This document shows, piece by piece, positions 1-7,600 of a DNA stretch of 15,697 nucleotides. How positions within the stretch are numbered: position 1 is the stretch's first letter; each line of letters begins with the position of its first letter. Below the pieces are notes generated by a model that did not search any database, was not told where the DNA came from, and saw nothing but the letters and a program-made list of their open reading frames with translations. The position numbers and the translations under genes were made by a program. This DNA is from PALSA-555 sp036521915 (GTDB lineage Bacteria; Actinomycetota; Acidimicrobiia; IMCC26256; PALSA-555). Where the stretch lies: assembly GCA_036521915.1 (NCBI GenBank), contig DATDGU010000032.1, positions 1 to 15,697 on the forward strand, read 5' to 3'.

Positions 1-823
1 TCCCGAACGACTCCCCCTCGGTGGACGGGAAGCAGGCGAGCGTCGCGCCACGCAGCCGGCTGGCCTTGTCGGCCTCCGAGACGTTGCCGAGCCAGGTGAC
101 GTGCTCGACGCCGCGGGCGCGCAGCGCCGCGGTCTCGGGCCCCTCTCCCGCGACCCACAGCACGGCCGGGTCGTCGAGGCGCGCGAAGGCGTCGAGGAGG
201 ACGCCGAGGCCCTTGCGGCGCTCGTGGCGCCCGACGAAGCAGATGGCCGGGATGTCGCTTGCGATCGGCACGGCGCCCGCGAACGTGGGGATGTCGACGC
301 CGTTCGGGAGGATCTCGCACGGGCCGCCGAAGTTCTCCTCGACGTTGCGCTGCGCCTCGGGCGACACCGCGGTGCGCACGGTGATGCGGTCCACCATCTT
401 GCGCAGCGGCACGCGCAGCGCCTCGTACCAGCCGTTGCGCCCCGGGTGGGCAGCGTGGAACGTGCCGACGACCGGGATGTCGGTGGCGAGCAGCGCCGTG
501 TGGTTGATCCCGGGCTGGAGCGGCTCGTGGAGGTGCAGCACGTCGGGCTCGAAGACCCGCAGGGCCTCGAGCGTGCGCTGCACCGCCGCCTTCGTCGAGT
601 TGATCGGCGCGATCGACCCGTTCGACGGGAAGCGGATGCTCGGCCCGACGCTCGTCACGCCGGGCAGCGGCGGGGGCCCGTCGGTCGGCGCGAGGACACG
701 GGCGTCGACGCCCCGGGCCCGCAGAGCGCGGGCGAGCCCGAGGACCTGGAGCTGCACGCCGCCGTACAGCGACACCGAGTAGGGGCAGGTCAGCGCGACG
801 CGCAGCGGCCGCCCCCGGCTCAC
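1..823 (-). CDS. pimA: Phosphatidylinositol alpha-mannosyltransferase PimA (partial, C-terminus off the window)
   Basis: A GT-B fold, GT4-family glycosyltransferase that transfers mannose from GDP-mannose to phosphatidylinositol at the cytoplasmic face of the membrane, the first step of PIM synthesis. About 274 residues are visible. The N-terminal domain shows a Gly-Gly-Val acceptor loop (YGGVQLQVLGLARALRARG, about residues 20-38) and LHLHEPLQPG. The C-terminal domain shows FVGRHERRKGL, carrying the Arg and Lys that bind the nucleotide-sugar phosphates, then VAGEGPE; the reading is cut just after TEGESFG. The start is GTG at 823, whose last bases overlap the TGA of patA (GTGA, 4 bp), implying translational coupling. 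Family identity comes from these motifs plus the pgsA-patA-pimA order, which matches mycobacteria. A different GT4 mannosyltransferase is possible but unlikely in this context. Confidence 0.9.
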   Translation of the reverse strand, partial: MSRGRPLRVALTCPYSVSLYGGVQLQVLGLARALRARGVDARVLAPTDGPPPLPGVTSVGPSIRFPSNGSIAPINSTKAAVQRTLEALRVFEPDVLHLHEPLQPGINHTALLATDIPVVGTFHAAHPGRNGWYEALRVPLRKMVDRITVRTAVSPEAQRNVEENFGGPCEILPNGVDIPTFAGAVPIASDIPAICFVGRHERRKGLGVLLDAFARLDDPAVLWVAGEGPETAALRARGVEHVTWLGNVSEADKASRLRGATLACFPSTEGESFG

Positions 824-1716
824 GGCGCCCCCGTGCGGTCCGACGGCCAGTTGGGCTGCATGAGCAGCCACTGCTCGGGGGCGGCGCGGATCAACGTCTC
901 GAGTCGGTGGGCGAGCAGCTGGGTCACGCGGGTCACATCGTCGCGCATCCGCGCCTGACGGCCGGTGGGCAACGCCTCGAGGATCTCGCCCCGGTGGCCG
1001 TCGCCGTCGAAGTAGGTGCCGATCGGCAGCAGCGGCGCGCCGCTGCGCAACGCGAGCAGCGCCGGTCCGCCAGGCAGGGTGGTCGCTTCCCCGAAGAACT
1101 CGACGGGGACGCCGTCACCGGTGATGTCGCGGTCGCAGACGAGCGCGACGACGCGGCCGGCGCGCAGGTCGTGCAGCACCTCCGACGCGGCGGAGGGCCC
1201 GAGCGCGATGACGCGCATCCCGAGGCGGGTGCGCGTCGCGACGAACCAGTCGAACAGCTCGGGGGGCTCGACGGGCTCGGTGACGACCGTGATGCCGTAG
1301 CCCTGGCGGGCGAGCCACGCGCCGGCCAGGTCCCAGTTGCCGAGGTGCGGGAGCGCGACGACCGCGCCATGTCCGGCCGCGAGTGCGGCGTCGAGGCGCT
1401 CCCGTCCGTGGCAGACGAACCCGTCGAGGAGCGGTCCGGGGTCCTCGGCGGCGAGGCGGAACAGCTCGTGCCAGTAGCGGCCGTACGCGTCGAACGTCGC
1501 GTGCATGAGACGCCGTCGCGTCGCCGGGTCGAGTGGGTGCCCCGCGGCGCGGTCGAGGTCGCGGGCGACCTGGTGGCGGCGCGCCGGGTTCGTGGCCTCG
1601 AAGACCCGAGAGGCGTACCGGGCCAGCGGCGCGGCGAGCGCGGGTCCGAGGACCCGCGCGACCTCAGCGGCGGCCCGATACCCGAGGTAGGCGGCGTGCG
1701 CGCGCGGCTCGGCCAC
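820..1716 (-). CDS. patA: Phosphatidylinositol mannoside acyltransferase (PatA, LpxL/HtrB family)
   Basis: A 298-residue lysophospholipid-type acyltransferase that, in the PIM pathway, transfers a fatty acyl chain onto the mannose of PIM1/PIM2 at the inner face of the membrane. The catalytic H-x4-D motif is seen as HLGNWD (His124, Asp129). It is followed by the ITVVTEPVEPPELFDWF block and by CDRDITGDGVPVEFFG leading into LPGGPALLALRSGAPLLP, all typical of the family. Length matches (about 300). The proposed GTG start at 1716 lies inside the last 53 bp of pgsA. No strong ribosome binding site is visible there, so the start is less certain than the gene. The stop overlaps the pimA start by 4 bp. 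It is the middle gene of a three-gene lipid operon. Confidence 0.9.
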   Translation of the reverse strand: MAEPRAHAAYLGYRAAAEVARVLGPALAAPLARYASRVFEATNPARRHQVARDLDRAAGHPLDPATRRRLMHATFDAYGRYWHELFRLAAEDPGPLLDGFVCHGRERLDAALAAGHGAVVALPHLGNWDLAGAWLARQGYGITVVTEPVEPPELFDWFVATRTRLGMRVIALGPSAASEVLHDLRAGRVVALVCDRDITGDGVPVEFFGEATTLPGGPALLALRSGAPLLPIGTYFDGDGHRGEILEALPTGRQARMRDDVTRVTQLLAHRLETLIRAAPEQWLLMQPNWPSDRTGAP

Positions 1717-2350
1717 GGAAACTTCGAAGCCGGTGCGAGCGGCGTTCGCGGGTCGCAGCCGACGGCGTCGGCTCCTCGTTCGTCGCTTGGCGCCACACCA
1801 TGACGAAGCGGTGGATCGCCGTGAGCGTCGTGAGGGCGAGCATGATCCACAGGACGGGGACGAGGATGTTGAACGCCAGCCCGACGCCGAGCAGCACGAG
1901 GCGCTCGGCCCGCTCCATCACGCCGCCCCGCGCGTTCAGCCCGAGCGACTCGGCCTTCGCCCGCTCGTAGGAGACGAGCATCGAGACGGCGAGCACCGCG
2001 AGGGCGAGGACGGCGAGCTCGCCGTCACCGCCGGTGAGGTGCCACGCGACGCCACCCAGGAGGAGCGCGTCGGCGACCCGGTCGCAGACCGAGTCGAAGA
2101 AGGCGCCCCGTCGGCCCGCCGTGCCGCTCTGGCGGGCCACGGAGCCGTCGAGCACGTCCGGCAGGCCGGTGAACAGGAGGCCGAACACAGCGAGGAGCAG
2201 GTTGCCGTTGGCGATGAGCAGCCCGGTGCCGGCCGCGGCGACGAGCCCGAAGACGGTGAGCAGGTCGGCGGACACGCCGAGGGTGTGCAGGCCCTTCCCG
2301 ACTGGTTCGAGGGCCTGCTCGGCCTTGGCGCGCCATCTCCGGTCGAGCAT
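1664..2350 (-). CDS. pgsA: Phosphatidylinositol phosphate synthase (CDP-alcohol phosphatidyltransferase)
   Basis: A 228-residue integral membrane enzyme that condenses CDP-diacylglycerol with inositol 1-phosphate, giving the phosphatidylinositol phosphate precursor of PI and PIMs. The complete CDP-alcohol signature D-x2-DG-x2-AR-x8-G-x3-D-x3-D is present, with Asp65, Asp68, Gly69, Ala72, Arg73, Gly82, Asp86 and Asp90; these coordinate two metal ions. Hydrophobic helices surround it, and YERAKAESLGL plus GVMERAERL are typical of the actinobacterial PIP synthases. The last 35-40 residues are an Arg-rich tail that overlaps patA. The ATG start has a good GGAGG ribosome binding site (complement of 2356-2360) 5 bp upstream. 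It diverges from fusA2 across 167 bp. PGP synthase is the alternative, but operon context favours PI. Confidence 0.92.
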   Translation of the reverse strand: MLDRRWRAKAEQALEPVGKGLHTLGVSADLLTVFGLVAAAGTGLLIANGNLLLAVFGLLFTGLPDVLDGSVARQSGTAGRRGAFFDSVCDRVADALLLGGVAWHLTGGDGELAVLALAVLAVSMLVSYERAKAESLGLNARGGVMERAERLVLLGVGLAFNILVPVLWIMLALTTLTAIHRFVMVWRQATNEEPTPSAATRERRSHRLRSFRGRAARARRLPRVSGRR

Positions 2351-2517
2351 TCGGACCTCCAGGCGCCGCCGAGATGTGGTGGCTGCCGCTCAGCGCCGGT
2401 GACGGCGCGAGACACGCGAACTCCTCGGAGGGTACCAGGGGTGGCTCCGCCCTGGGGTCATCGCCAGTGCCGCCGATACGATCCGGAGTCCGCGACCACC
2501 CGGGGGGAGGACCAGCG
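2351..2517. promoter_or_regulatory. Divergent intergenic region pgsA / fusA2 with a 21-bp inverted repeat
   Basis: This 167-bp spacer must hold the promoters of the PIM-lipid operon (minus) and fusA2 (plus). For fusA2 a TACGAT hexamer at 2477-2482 is a plausible -10 and GGGGGGAGG at 2502-2510 is a strong ribosome binding site, 7 nt before the GTG at 2518. An inverted repeat at 2435-2455 (CCAGGG, 9-nt centre, CCCTGG) could be an operator or a small hairpin. No convincing -35 boxes are seen. The elements are seen; their roles are inferred. Confidence 0.4.
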
Positions 2518-4530
2518 GTGAACCCGATGCCGTCGTCGATGATTCGCAACGTGGCGCTCGTCGGGCACGGCGGCGCCGGCAAGACGACGGTCGCCGAGGC
2601 GCTCCTCCATGTCGCCGGGCTCACCACGCGGGTGGGCCGCGTCGAGGACGGGACCACGGTCACCGACTTCGACCCCGAGGAGCACAAGCGCACCATCTCG
2701 GTGTCGCTCGCCCTCGCCCCCTTCGAGTGGGAGGGTCGCAAGGTCAACCTGCTGGACACGCCGGGCTACGCCGACTTCCTCAACGACGTCGCCGCGGCGC
2801 TCCGCGTCGCAGACCTCGCCGTGTTCGTCGTCTCGGCCGTCGAGGGCGTCGAGGTCCAGACCGACGCCATCTGGCGCCTCGCCGCGGCCCGCGACATGCC
2901 GAGGGCCATCTTCGTGAACAAGCTCGAGCGGGAGCGGGCGTCCTTCAGTCGCACGCTCGACCAGCTGAAGGACCGGTTCGGCGCCGGCGTCGCGCCCCTC
3001 GAGCTCCCGCTCGGCGAGGAGGCCGCGTTCACCGGCGTCGTGGACCTGCTCGCGGACCAGGCGGTCACCTACGACGGCACGAGCGGACGCGGCAGCACCG
3101 GCCCGATCCCCGAGGACATGGCGACCGAGGAGCACACCGTCCACGATGCGCTCGTCGAGGGCATCGTCGTCGCCGACGACGACCTCATGGAGCGCTACCT
3201 CGGCGACGAGACGATCGCGGTCGACGAGCTCGAGCGGGCCCTGGCGAAGGGCATCGCCGAGGCCACCGTCTTCCCGGTCCTGTGCGGCAGCGCGACGAAG
3301 CTCATCGGGATCGATCGCCTCGCCCGCTTCATGGCCGAGGACGGCCCGGCGCCCGAGATCGTCGACGGGCCGGCCGCGGCGTTCGTGTTCAAGACCGTCG
3401 TGGACCCCTACGTCGGGCGGGTGAACCTCTTCCGGGTCCTGCAGGGCACGATCGAGCACGACGCCACGTTGGTGAACGACCGCACGGTCGCCGACGAGCG
3501 CCTCCACCAGCTCGTGTCGGTGCGGGGCAAGGACCAGGAGCCGCTCTCGAGCGCGCCGGCCGGCGACATCGCGGCCGTCGCGAAGCTGAGCGACACGGGG
3601 ACCGGCGACGTGCTCGGCACGCGTGGGGCGGCGATCGACGTCGAGCGCCTCGAGCGACCCGAGCCCGTGCTGCCCGTCGCGATCCGGGCCAAGTCGAAGG
3701 CCGACGAGGACAAGCTGGCGAACGCCCTGCACCGGCTCCAGGACGAGGACCCGGCCGTACGGGTTGAGCGCAACGCCGAGACCCACCAGACGCTGCTGTG
3801 GGGCATGGGCGAGACGCACCTCGGGATCGCGCTCGAGCGCCTGCAGCGCAAGTTCGGTGTCGGGGTCGAGACCGACGACGTGAAGGTCGCGTACCGCGAG
3901 ACGATCACCGACATCGCCGAGGCCGAGGGGCGCTACAAGAAGCAGACCGGCGGGCACGGCCAGTTCGGCGTCGCGTTCCTCCGCGTCGCGCCCCGCGAGC
4001 GCGGCGCGGGCTTCGAGTTCAATGACGCGATCGTCGGCGGTGCGATCCCGCGCCAGTTCATCCCGGCCGTCGAGAAGGGCGTCGTCGAGACGATGCAGAC
4101 CGGCGGCGTGTACGGCTACCCGGTCGTGGACGTGAGCGTCACCTGCTACGACGGCAAGTACCACTCCGTGGACTCGTCGGAGATGAGCTTCAAGATGGCC
4201 GGCTCGATGGGCTTCAAGGAGGCGATGGCGAAGGCCGGCCCGATCCTCCTCGAGCCGATCAGCGACGTCGTCGTCACCGCGCCCGAGGACGCGCAGGGCG
4301 AGATCATGGGCGACCTCAACTCCAAGCGCGGGCGCATCCAGGGCTCGGCGAGCGTCGGCAACGGCGAGGTCGAGATCACTGCGCTCGTGCCCACCTCCGA
4401 GGTGCTGCGCTACGCGATCGACCTGCGCTCCCTCACCGGCGGGCGGGGCCGCTTCACGCTGCACCACTCCCACTACGACCCGGTGCCGTCACACCTCGCT
4501 GGGAAGCTGGCACCCGCGACGGCGTCCTAG
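2518..4530 (+). CDS. fusA2: Elongation factor G-like GTPase EF-G2
   Basis: A 670-residue paralogue of translation elongation factor G of the actinobacterial EF-G2 type. The G domain has P-loop GHGGAGKTT (16-24), a modified switch I (EHKRTISVSLA in place of the usual RGITI), DTPGYADF (80-87) and NKLE (134-137). Domains II to V follow, with YRETI, YKKQTGGHGQFG and SEMSFKMAGSMGFKEAM typical of domains IV/V. The EF-G catalytic His after DTPG is Tyr, as in other EF-G2 proteins, and the guanine-specificity Asp of NKxD is Glu. Mycobacterial EF-G2 is reported to bind GTP without normal ribosome-dependent GTPase activity; the role here is unknown. The GTG start at 2518 is chosen for its strong ribosome binding site; the frame stays open upstream to 2374 but that extension looks non-coding. 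It faces opposite to its neighbours. Confidence 0.93.
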   Translation: MNPMPSSMIRNVALVGHGGAGKTTVAEALLHVAGLTTRVGRVEDGTTVTDFDPEEHKRTISVSLALAPFEWEGRKVNLLDTPGYADFLNDVAAALRVADLAVFVVSAVEGVEVQTDAIWRLAAARDMPRAIFVNKLERERASFSRTLDQLKDRFGAGVAPLELPLGEEAAFTGVVDLLADQAVTYDGTSGRGSTGPIPEDMATEEHTVHDALVEGIVVADDDLMERYLGDETIAVDELERALAKGIAEATVFPVLCGSATKLIGIDRLARFMAEDGPAPEIVDGPAAAFVFKTVVDPYVGRVNLFRVLQGTIEHDATLVNDRTVADERLHQLVSVRGKDQEPLSSAPAGDIAAVAKLSDTGTGDVLGTRGAAIDVERLERPEPVLPVAIRAKSKADEDKLANALHRLQDEDPAVRVERNAETHQTLLWGMGETHLGIALERLQRKFGVGVETDDVKVAYRETITDIAEAEGRYKKQTGGHGQFGVAFLRVAPRERGAGFEFNDAIVGGAIPRQFIPAVEKGVVETMQTGGVYGYPVVDVSVTCYDGKYHSVDSSEMSFKMAGSMGFKEAMAKAGPILLEPISDVVVTAPEDAQGEIMGDLNSKRGRIQGSASVGNGEVEITALVPTSEVLRYAIDLRSLTGGRGRFTLHHSHYDPVPSHLAGKLAPATAS

Positions 4531-4564
4531 CGGGAGCTCCGAGGGACGTCCGTCAAGCGGTCGG

Positions 4565-4581
4565 GTCGCCGCGCAGGCGAC
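4565..4581 (+). terminator. Short hairpin after fusA2
   Basis: A perfect 6-bp stem GTCGCC / GGCGAC with a 5-nt loop lies 34 bp after the fusA2 stop. There is no following T-tract, so a classical intrinsic terminator is not shown; placement alone suggests a role in ending fusA2 transcription. Confidence 0.3.
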
Positions 4582-4585
4582 GGCG

Positions 4586-4765
4586 CTACCCGGTGAACGC
4601 GGCCGTCGGTATGACCGCGGCCGGCGCCGCCGGTGACGAGCAGCTGTCGGTGGTCGGGTCGTAGGCGATGATCACCCGCCCATCGGCGGCCGGGCTCGTC
4701 CCGGGGTCACATTGGTGGCGCCGGCGACGACGAACGACGACCCGCCACCGCCGCCGCTCCCGGCG
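4586..4765 (-). pseudogene. C-terminal remnant of the glycine-rich secreted protein family
   Basis: The minus strand reads, with one frameshift near 4690-4705, a Gly-rich stretch and SSFVVAGATNVTPG, then DGRVIIAYDPTTDSC, ending TAAFTG and TAG at 4586. This aligns end to end with the C-terminus of the larger copy at 5052-5918 (SSFITLAATSS, GQVTITYDPTTNAC, TAAFTG); nucleotide similarity is clear over about 180 bp and stops abruptly near 4765. No leader or body is attached and there is no start codon, so it is a broken duplicate. The similarity is seen directly; duplication and decay are inferred. Confidence 0.7.
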
Positions 4766-4799
4766 AGATTTGTCGCCGTGCTTCGTAACCTTGAGCGCG

Positions 4800-5046
4800 G
4801 TGGACGCTGCCGAGCTGCGCCATTGGGCGATCGAGGAGGCTGACGAGCTAGGCCCGGAACCGGCCGACGCCGCCGAGCTCGAGTTGCGGCGTGAGGAACG
4901 GTGGGGTGCGGTCGTGCTGCTCTGCGGTCTCGCGGACGACGACCCGGAGGTGTTGCGCCGCGAGTCAGGTTGCTGATGAGTGGGCCGATCAGCGGGCGAA
5001 CGCGTTGCTACTCGAAGCGGCCGCGCTCGACACCGAGGGCGGTTAG
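4800..5046 (+). pseudogene. Small acidic protein gene with a frameshift (function unknown)
   Basis: From GTG at 4800 the frame reads an acidic helical protein (DAAELRHWAIEEADELG, then RREERWGAVVLLCGLADDDP) and meets TGA at 4974-4976. One base over, the sequence continues naturally as ADEWADQRANALLLEAAALD and stops at 5044-5046. Both halves have the same composition, so the original product was probably about 82 residues and a single-base change near 4960-4970 split it. As it stands the gene makes a 58-residue protein. A TAACCT hexamer at 4786-4791, 8 nt before the GTG, suggests leaderless transcription. I do not recognise the family. A functional short protein, or a programmed shift, is less likely. 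Confidence 0.5.
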
Positions 5047-5051
5047 CGCGT

Positions 5052-5918
5052 TTACCCGGTGAATGCGGCGGTCACGATCGTGCAGGCGTTGGTGGTCGGG
5101 TCGTAGGTGATGGTCACCTGACCGTTGCCTGTCTGGGTTGCGGTCACCCGAGAGCTGCTCGTCGCCGCCAAGGTGATGAACGAGGAGCCACCGCCGCCAC
5201 CACCGCCGGCCAGGGCACCGGCGCCGCCGCCGTAGCCCCCTCCCCCGGCGCCGCCGGACCCGCCGGCGCCACCGCCGCCGAAGCCGATCCCGCCACCGCC
5301 CCCGTTGTGGAGGGGGAGGCCGCTGCCGCCGTTGCCGCCCGCGTTGTCGCCCATGCCCCCGGTGCCCGATGCCACGTCTCCGGGAGGGCCGCCCGTGCCG
5401 GTTCCCGAGCCGCCCGGGACGAGCAGGCTCGCGGGGCCGGTGACGACGGAAGCACCGCCACCACCCCCGCCGCTGCCCTGTTCGCCGCCACCGCCACCGC
5501 CGTCACCGCCAAGTAACCCCGCCGAGTGAACGTCGCCTCCCGCGCCAGGCTGCCCGTCTCCCGCGCCAGGCTGCCCGTCGGCGCTCGCCCCGGGGACGCT
5601 GTCCGGCAACACTCCACCCTGCCGCTGCCCGCGACGAGCACTTTGAGCGTGCTACCCGGGGTGACCGGAACCCGCGCCGTCACCGTCGCGCCGTCACCGC
5701 CGGTCCCACGTGGCGCGCCTGGGCCGCCCTGCCCGCCCGCGGCCGTGACCGTGACGAAACAGATGCCGGCTGGCACCGTCGCGGTGCTCGTTCCGGGCGT
5801 GCCTGACGAGAACAGCGACGTCGTCGCCGCCCCCGCCGGGCCAGCGCCCATCAGCGCCACGACGCCCACCAGCGCCGTCGCGGCCACCAACACCCACCCC
5901 CATGACGCGCAACCGCAC
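5052..5918 (-). pseudogene. Secreted glycine-rich protein, full-length copy with two frameshifts
   Basis: Three consecutive frames join into one protein. The leader starts at GTG 5918 (VRLRVMGVGVG, behind a GGAGGAGG ribosome binding site) and shifts near 5890-5900 to a hydrophobic signal core, VAATALVGVVALMGAGPAGA. The body follows, with CFVTVTAAGGQGGPGAP, GGDGATVTARVPVTPGSTL and KVLVAG, and resembles the bacterial Gly_rich (PF12810) pattern. A second shift near 5612-5640 leads to GGVLPDSVPG, a long poly-Gly region, SSFITLAATSS, GQVTITYDPTTNAC and the end TAAFTG with TAA at 5052. The central frame alone could start at GTG 5893, but its signal would lack basic residues. The intended product is about 285 residues, secreted. 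A truncated or frameshifted product seems the present state. Sequencing error is the alternative, but the neighbouring core genes show no such shifts. Confidence 0.65.
5537..5579 (-). repeat. Tandem 21-bp direct repeat, two copies
   Basis: The plus strand shows CTCCCGCGCCAGGCTGCCCGT twice in a row inside the glycine-rich gene. Because 21 is a multiple of three, it encodes a duplicated seven-residue unit (GQPGAGD, then GQPGAGG) without changing frame. It is a simple slippage-type duplication. Confidence 0.8.
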
Positions 5919-6180
5919 CCGGGCCTCCTCCGCCTCGCCTGGCCCCCAACTCAGAACCCCGGGACTCCCGCGCCCAACGCTGTGCTCCCCGCCCCCGTCC
6001 GTTGCCATTGCTCGGGATTGGCGTGAACGCTGTGCCCCTGGACTTGACTCCGTAATTCCGGTGAGCGTGCCAGCGAGTCGAGTGCGCCTCGGATCACCGA
6101 GGGCAGCCATGCGGGACTCACGCGGCGGAAGGCTACGCAGGTCCGGCGTATGTCGCAGCGCGGTCCGTATGCTCGCCTCC
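5919..6180. other. Divergent intergenic region with a 10-bp direct repeat
   Basis: No convincing gene is seen in this 262-bp gap between the glycine-rich gene (minus) and the 89-residue gene (plus). AACGCTGTGC occurs at 5976-5985 and again at 6026-6035, 50 bp apart on the same strand, which may be a regulator-binding repeat or chance. The part next to 5918 is similar to the sequence just before 7505, so duplication included upstream DNA. Confidence 0.35.
6168..6173 (+). promoter_or_regulatory. Probable -10 element of a leaderless gene
   Basis: TATGCT ends 7 nt before the GTG at 6181, with no ribosome binding site between them. The TANNNT spacing to the start codon is what leaderless actinobacterial genes show. 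No -35 box was identified. Confidence 0.4.
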
Positions 6181-6450
6181 GTGATCTCCGAATATGTAGG
6201 CCAGGCGTTCGTTGTCGACGATGACGGCGACGAGGTCGAGGTCCAGGCACTCCTCCGCGTCGAGGACGACGGCTGGTGGGGCGGCGACCTTATTGGCCCG
6301 GTCAATTGGCTTCGGTTCGCATCGAGCAAGCCGCTGTTTGAATTCGCCCTCTCCGACCGTCGCGTGGGTGCGGCATTCGTGAGCGAGTTCGATCAGGCCG
6401 ACACGATGCAGCGCGTCATGATCGCCGGCGTGGGCGAGGCGCCGTTCTAA
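6181..6450 (+). CDS. Small acidic protein of unknown function (89 aa)
   Basis: The reading frame has protein-like composition: EYVGQAFVVDDDGDEVEV, a Trp-Trp-Gly-Gly core (VEDDGWWGGDLIGPVNWL), then FEFALSDRRVGAAF and a C-terminus ending GEAPF. It has no signal peptide or membrane segment, so it is probably cytosolic. It is less GC-extreme than the core genes. Two starts are possible, ATG at 6169 and GTG at 6181; I prefer GTG because TATGCT at 6168-6173 would place transcription at or next to it, giving a leaderless message, and because neither start has a Shine-Dalgarno sequence. It is convergent with the secreted six-cysteine gene (88 bp apart). Family not recognised; the fold might be a small mixed alpha/beta domain. 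Confidence 0.62.
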   Translation: MISEYVGQAFVVDDDGDEVEVQALLRVEDDGWWGGDLIGPVNWLRFASSKPLFEFALSDRRVGAAFVSEFDQADTMQRVMIAGVGEAPF

Positions 6451-6538
6451 CGCTCCGCGCGGCGCTCTACACCTCAGCGAAGAAGAACCGAGCGCGCAGT
6501 TCGTCCACACCTCACCTCAGGCCCGTGGCCCGGTTGAC

Positions 6539-7264
6539 CTAACCGGTGAACCGCGGCTCGACCGTGATCACGACCGGTGCGGGTGCCGCGGTCTGCGTGG
6601 CGCAGGGCGGCGGCGTGAGCGGCGTGATGCTGAGCTGCGAGGGTTGGAGCGCGCCTTCCAGGGAGAAGTACGTGCTGATCCCCGTCGGCGGCGCGCACGG
6701 GTTGCTCGTGGCGGGGAAGAGCCCGTTGTCGAAGTTCACGTTACCGCTGGCCAGGTCCGCCGAGATGTTGCTGAAGGAAGTGTGCGGCCCCTCGTAGGTG
6801 GTCGGCCCGAAGGGGCAGCCGGGCTGCGGGGTGATGGGGGGCACGCTTGAACACAGGCCGTCGGGGGGGGTCTCGGCCATGAAGTTGAAGGTCTGCGCTC
6901 CCGGTGTGGCCACGCCCGTCAGGTGGAGCGTCGTGACGGGGAAGTTCGAGTTGTTCTGCACGCCGACCAGGGTGTCCTCGGTGCCGTCATAGGGAGGCTG
7001 GTTGGTGAGGTCGGTCTGCTCGGTGACCGTGCCGTCTTGATGGATGGTCAGCAGGATCGCGCAGCCCGTGTCGACTCCGACCGCCGGACATTGGGTGAAC
7101 ATGGGGTCCGCCTGTGAATGGGGCGCGGGTATGTTCGGGTGCGGCTCACCGTTGGGGGAAGAACCGCCCGACGTCGTCTGCGCGTTGACCGGCGAGGCGA
7201 TCAACGCGGCGACGAGCGGGATGACAAGCATCGTGCCTGCGGCAATGAGCCGGGCCTTGACCAT
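6539..7264 (-). CDS. Secreted protein with six cysteines and C-terminal FTG (241 aa)
   Basis: An exported protein of unknown function. It has a classical signal peptide (basic MVKAR, hydrophobic core, probable cleavage after SPVNA at residue 28), followed by a Gly/Ser/Pro/His linker. The mature domain is rich in beta-prone segments, with LTIHQDGTVTEQTDLTN, NNSNFPVTTLHLTGVA, TTYEGPHTSFSNISADL, GNVNFDNG and ISTYFSLEGAL. Six cysteines are visible in the mature part, enough for three disulfides. It ends APVVITVEPRFTG. The last three residues match the ends of the two glycine-rich copies at 4586 and 5052. The ATG start at 7264 has a GAGGGAG ribosome binding site 8 nt upstream; the frame is open further upstream but reads Arg/Trp-rich and non-coding. 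A beta-sandwich cell-surface protein is my inference. No enzyme motif is seen. Confidence 0.82.
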   Translation of the reverse strand: MVKARLIAAGTMLVIPLVAALIASPVNAQTTSGGSSPNGEPHPNIPAPHSQADPMFTQCPAVGVDTGCAILLTIHQDGTVTEQTDLTNQPPYDGTEDTLVGVQNNSNFPVTTLHLTGVATPGAQTFNFMAETPPDGLCSSVPPITPQPGCPFGPTTYEGPHTSFSNISADLASGNVNFDNGLFPATSNPCAPPTGISTYFSLEGALQPSQLSITPLTPPPCATQTAAPAPVVITVEPRFTG

Positions 7265-7346
7265 CCGGTTGACTCCCTCAGATATAGGGTTCGCCCAAGA
7301 TGTCGGGTTCCGCGCACCGACGCCGTCGCCGGGTGACTCGGAATTC

Positions 7347-7505
7347 TTAGCACACCGAGGCGCCACCACGGCGCCTCCCAGCACCACCGCCCTGGCCCAC
7401 GTCGTCGCAGCAGACCCCGCCGGACCCAGCTCCCACCAGCGCGACCACCCCGACCAGCGCCGTCGCCGCCGCACCAACACCCGCCCCGAGCACGCGCAAC
7501 CGCAC
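7347..7505 (-). pseudogene. Orphan signal-peptide fragment of the glycine-rich family
   Basis: From GTG 7505, behind a GGAGGGAGG ribosome binding site, the frame reads a complete signal peptide in one frame (VRLRVLGAGVGAAATALVGV, then VALVGAGSGG). It then turns into unrelated sequence and stops at 7347 after 52 residues. About 7395-7560, including the untranslated upstream DNA, is clearly similar to the start of the glycine-rich gene at 5918. The body and tail are missing. It is a third partial copy of the family, and it shows where the intact leader frame should run. Confidence 0.65.
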
Positions 7506-7600
7506 CCGGGCCTCCCTCCGCCTCGCCTGGGCCCCAGGGTCAGAACCTCGGCAACGTAGCACCGGGCCGCCGAAACGACCCGACCCCTACCGTCGCGAAA

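Noticed and set aside
2458..4473. Long open frame (671 codons) on the minus strand opposite fusA2
   Set aside because: Arg/Asp/Val/Leu-rich with no motifs; typical antisense shadow of a high-GC gene, while the plus strand encodes a clear EF-G2.
5305..5529. Proline-rich plus-strand frame
   Set aside because: It is the complement of the poly-Gly coding region; proline codons are reverse complements of glycine codons.
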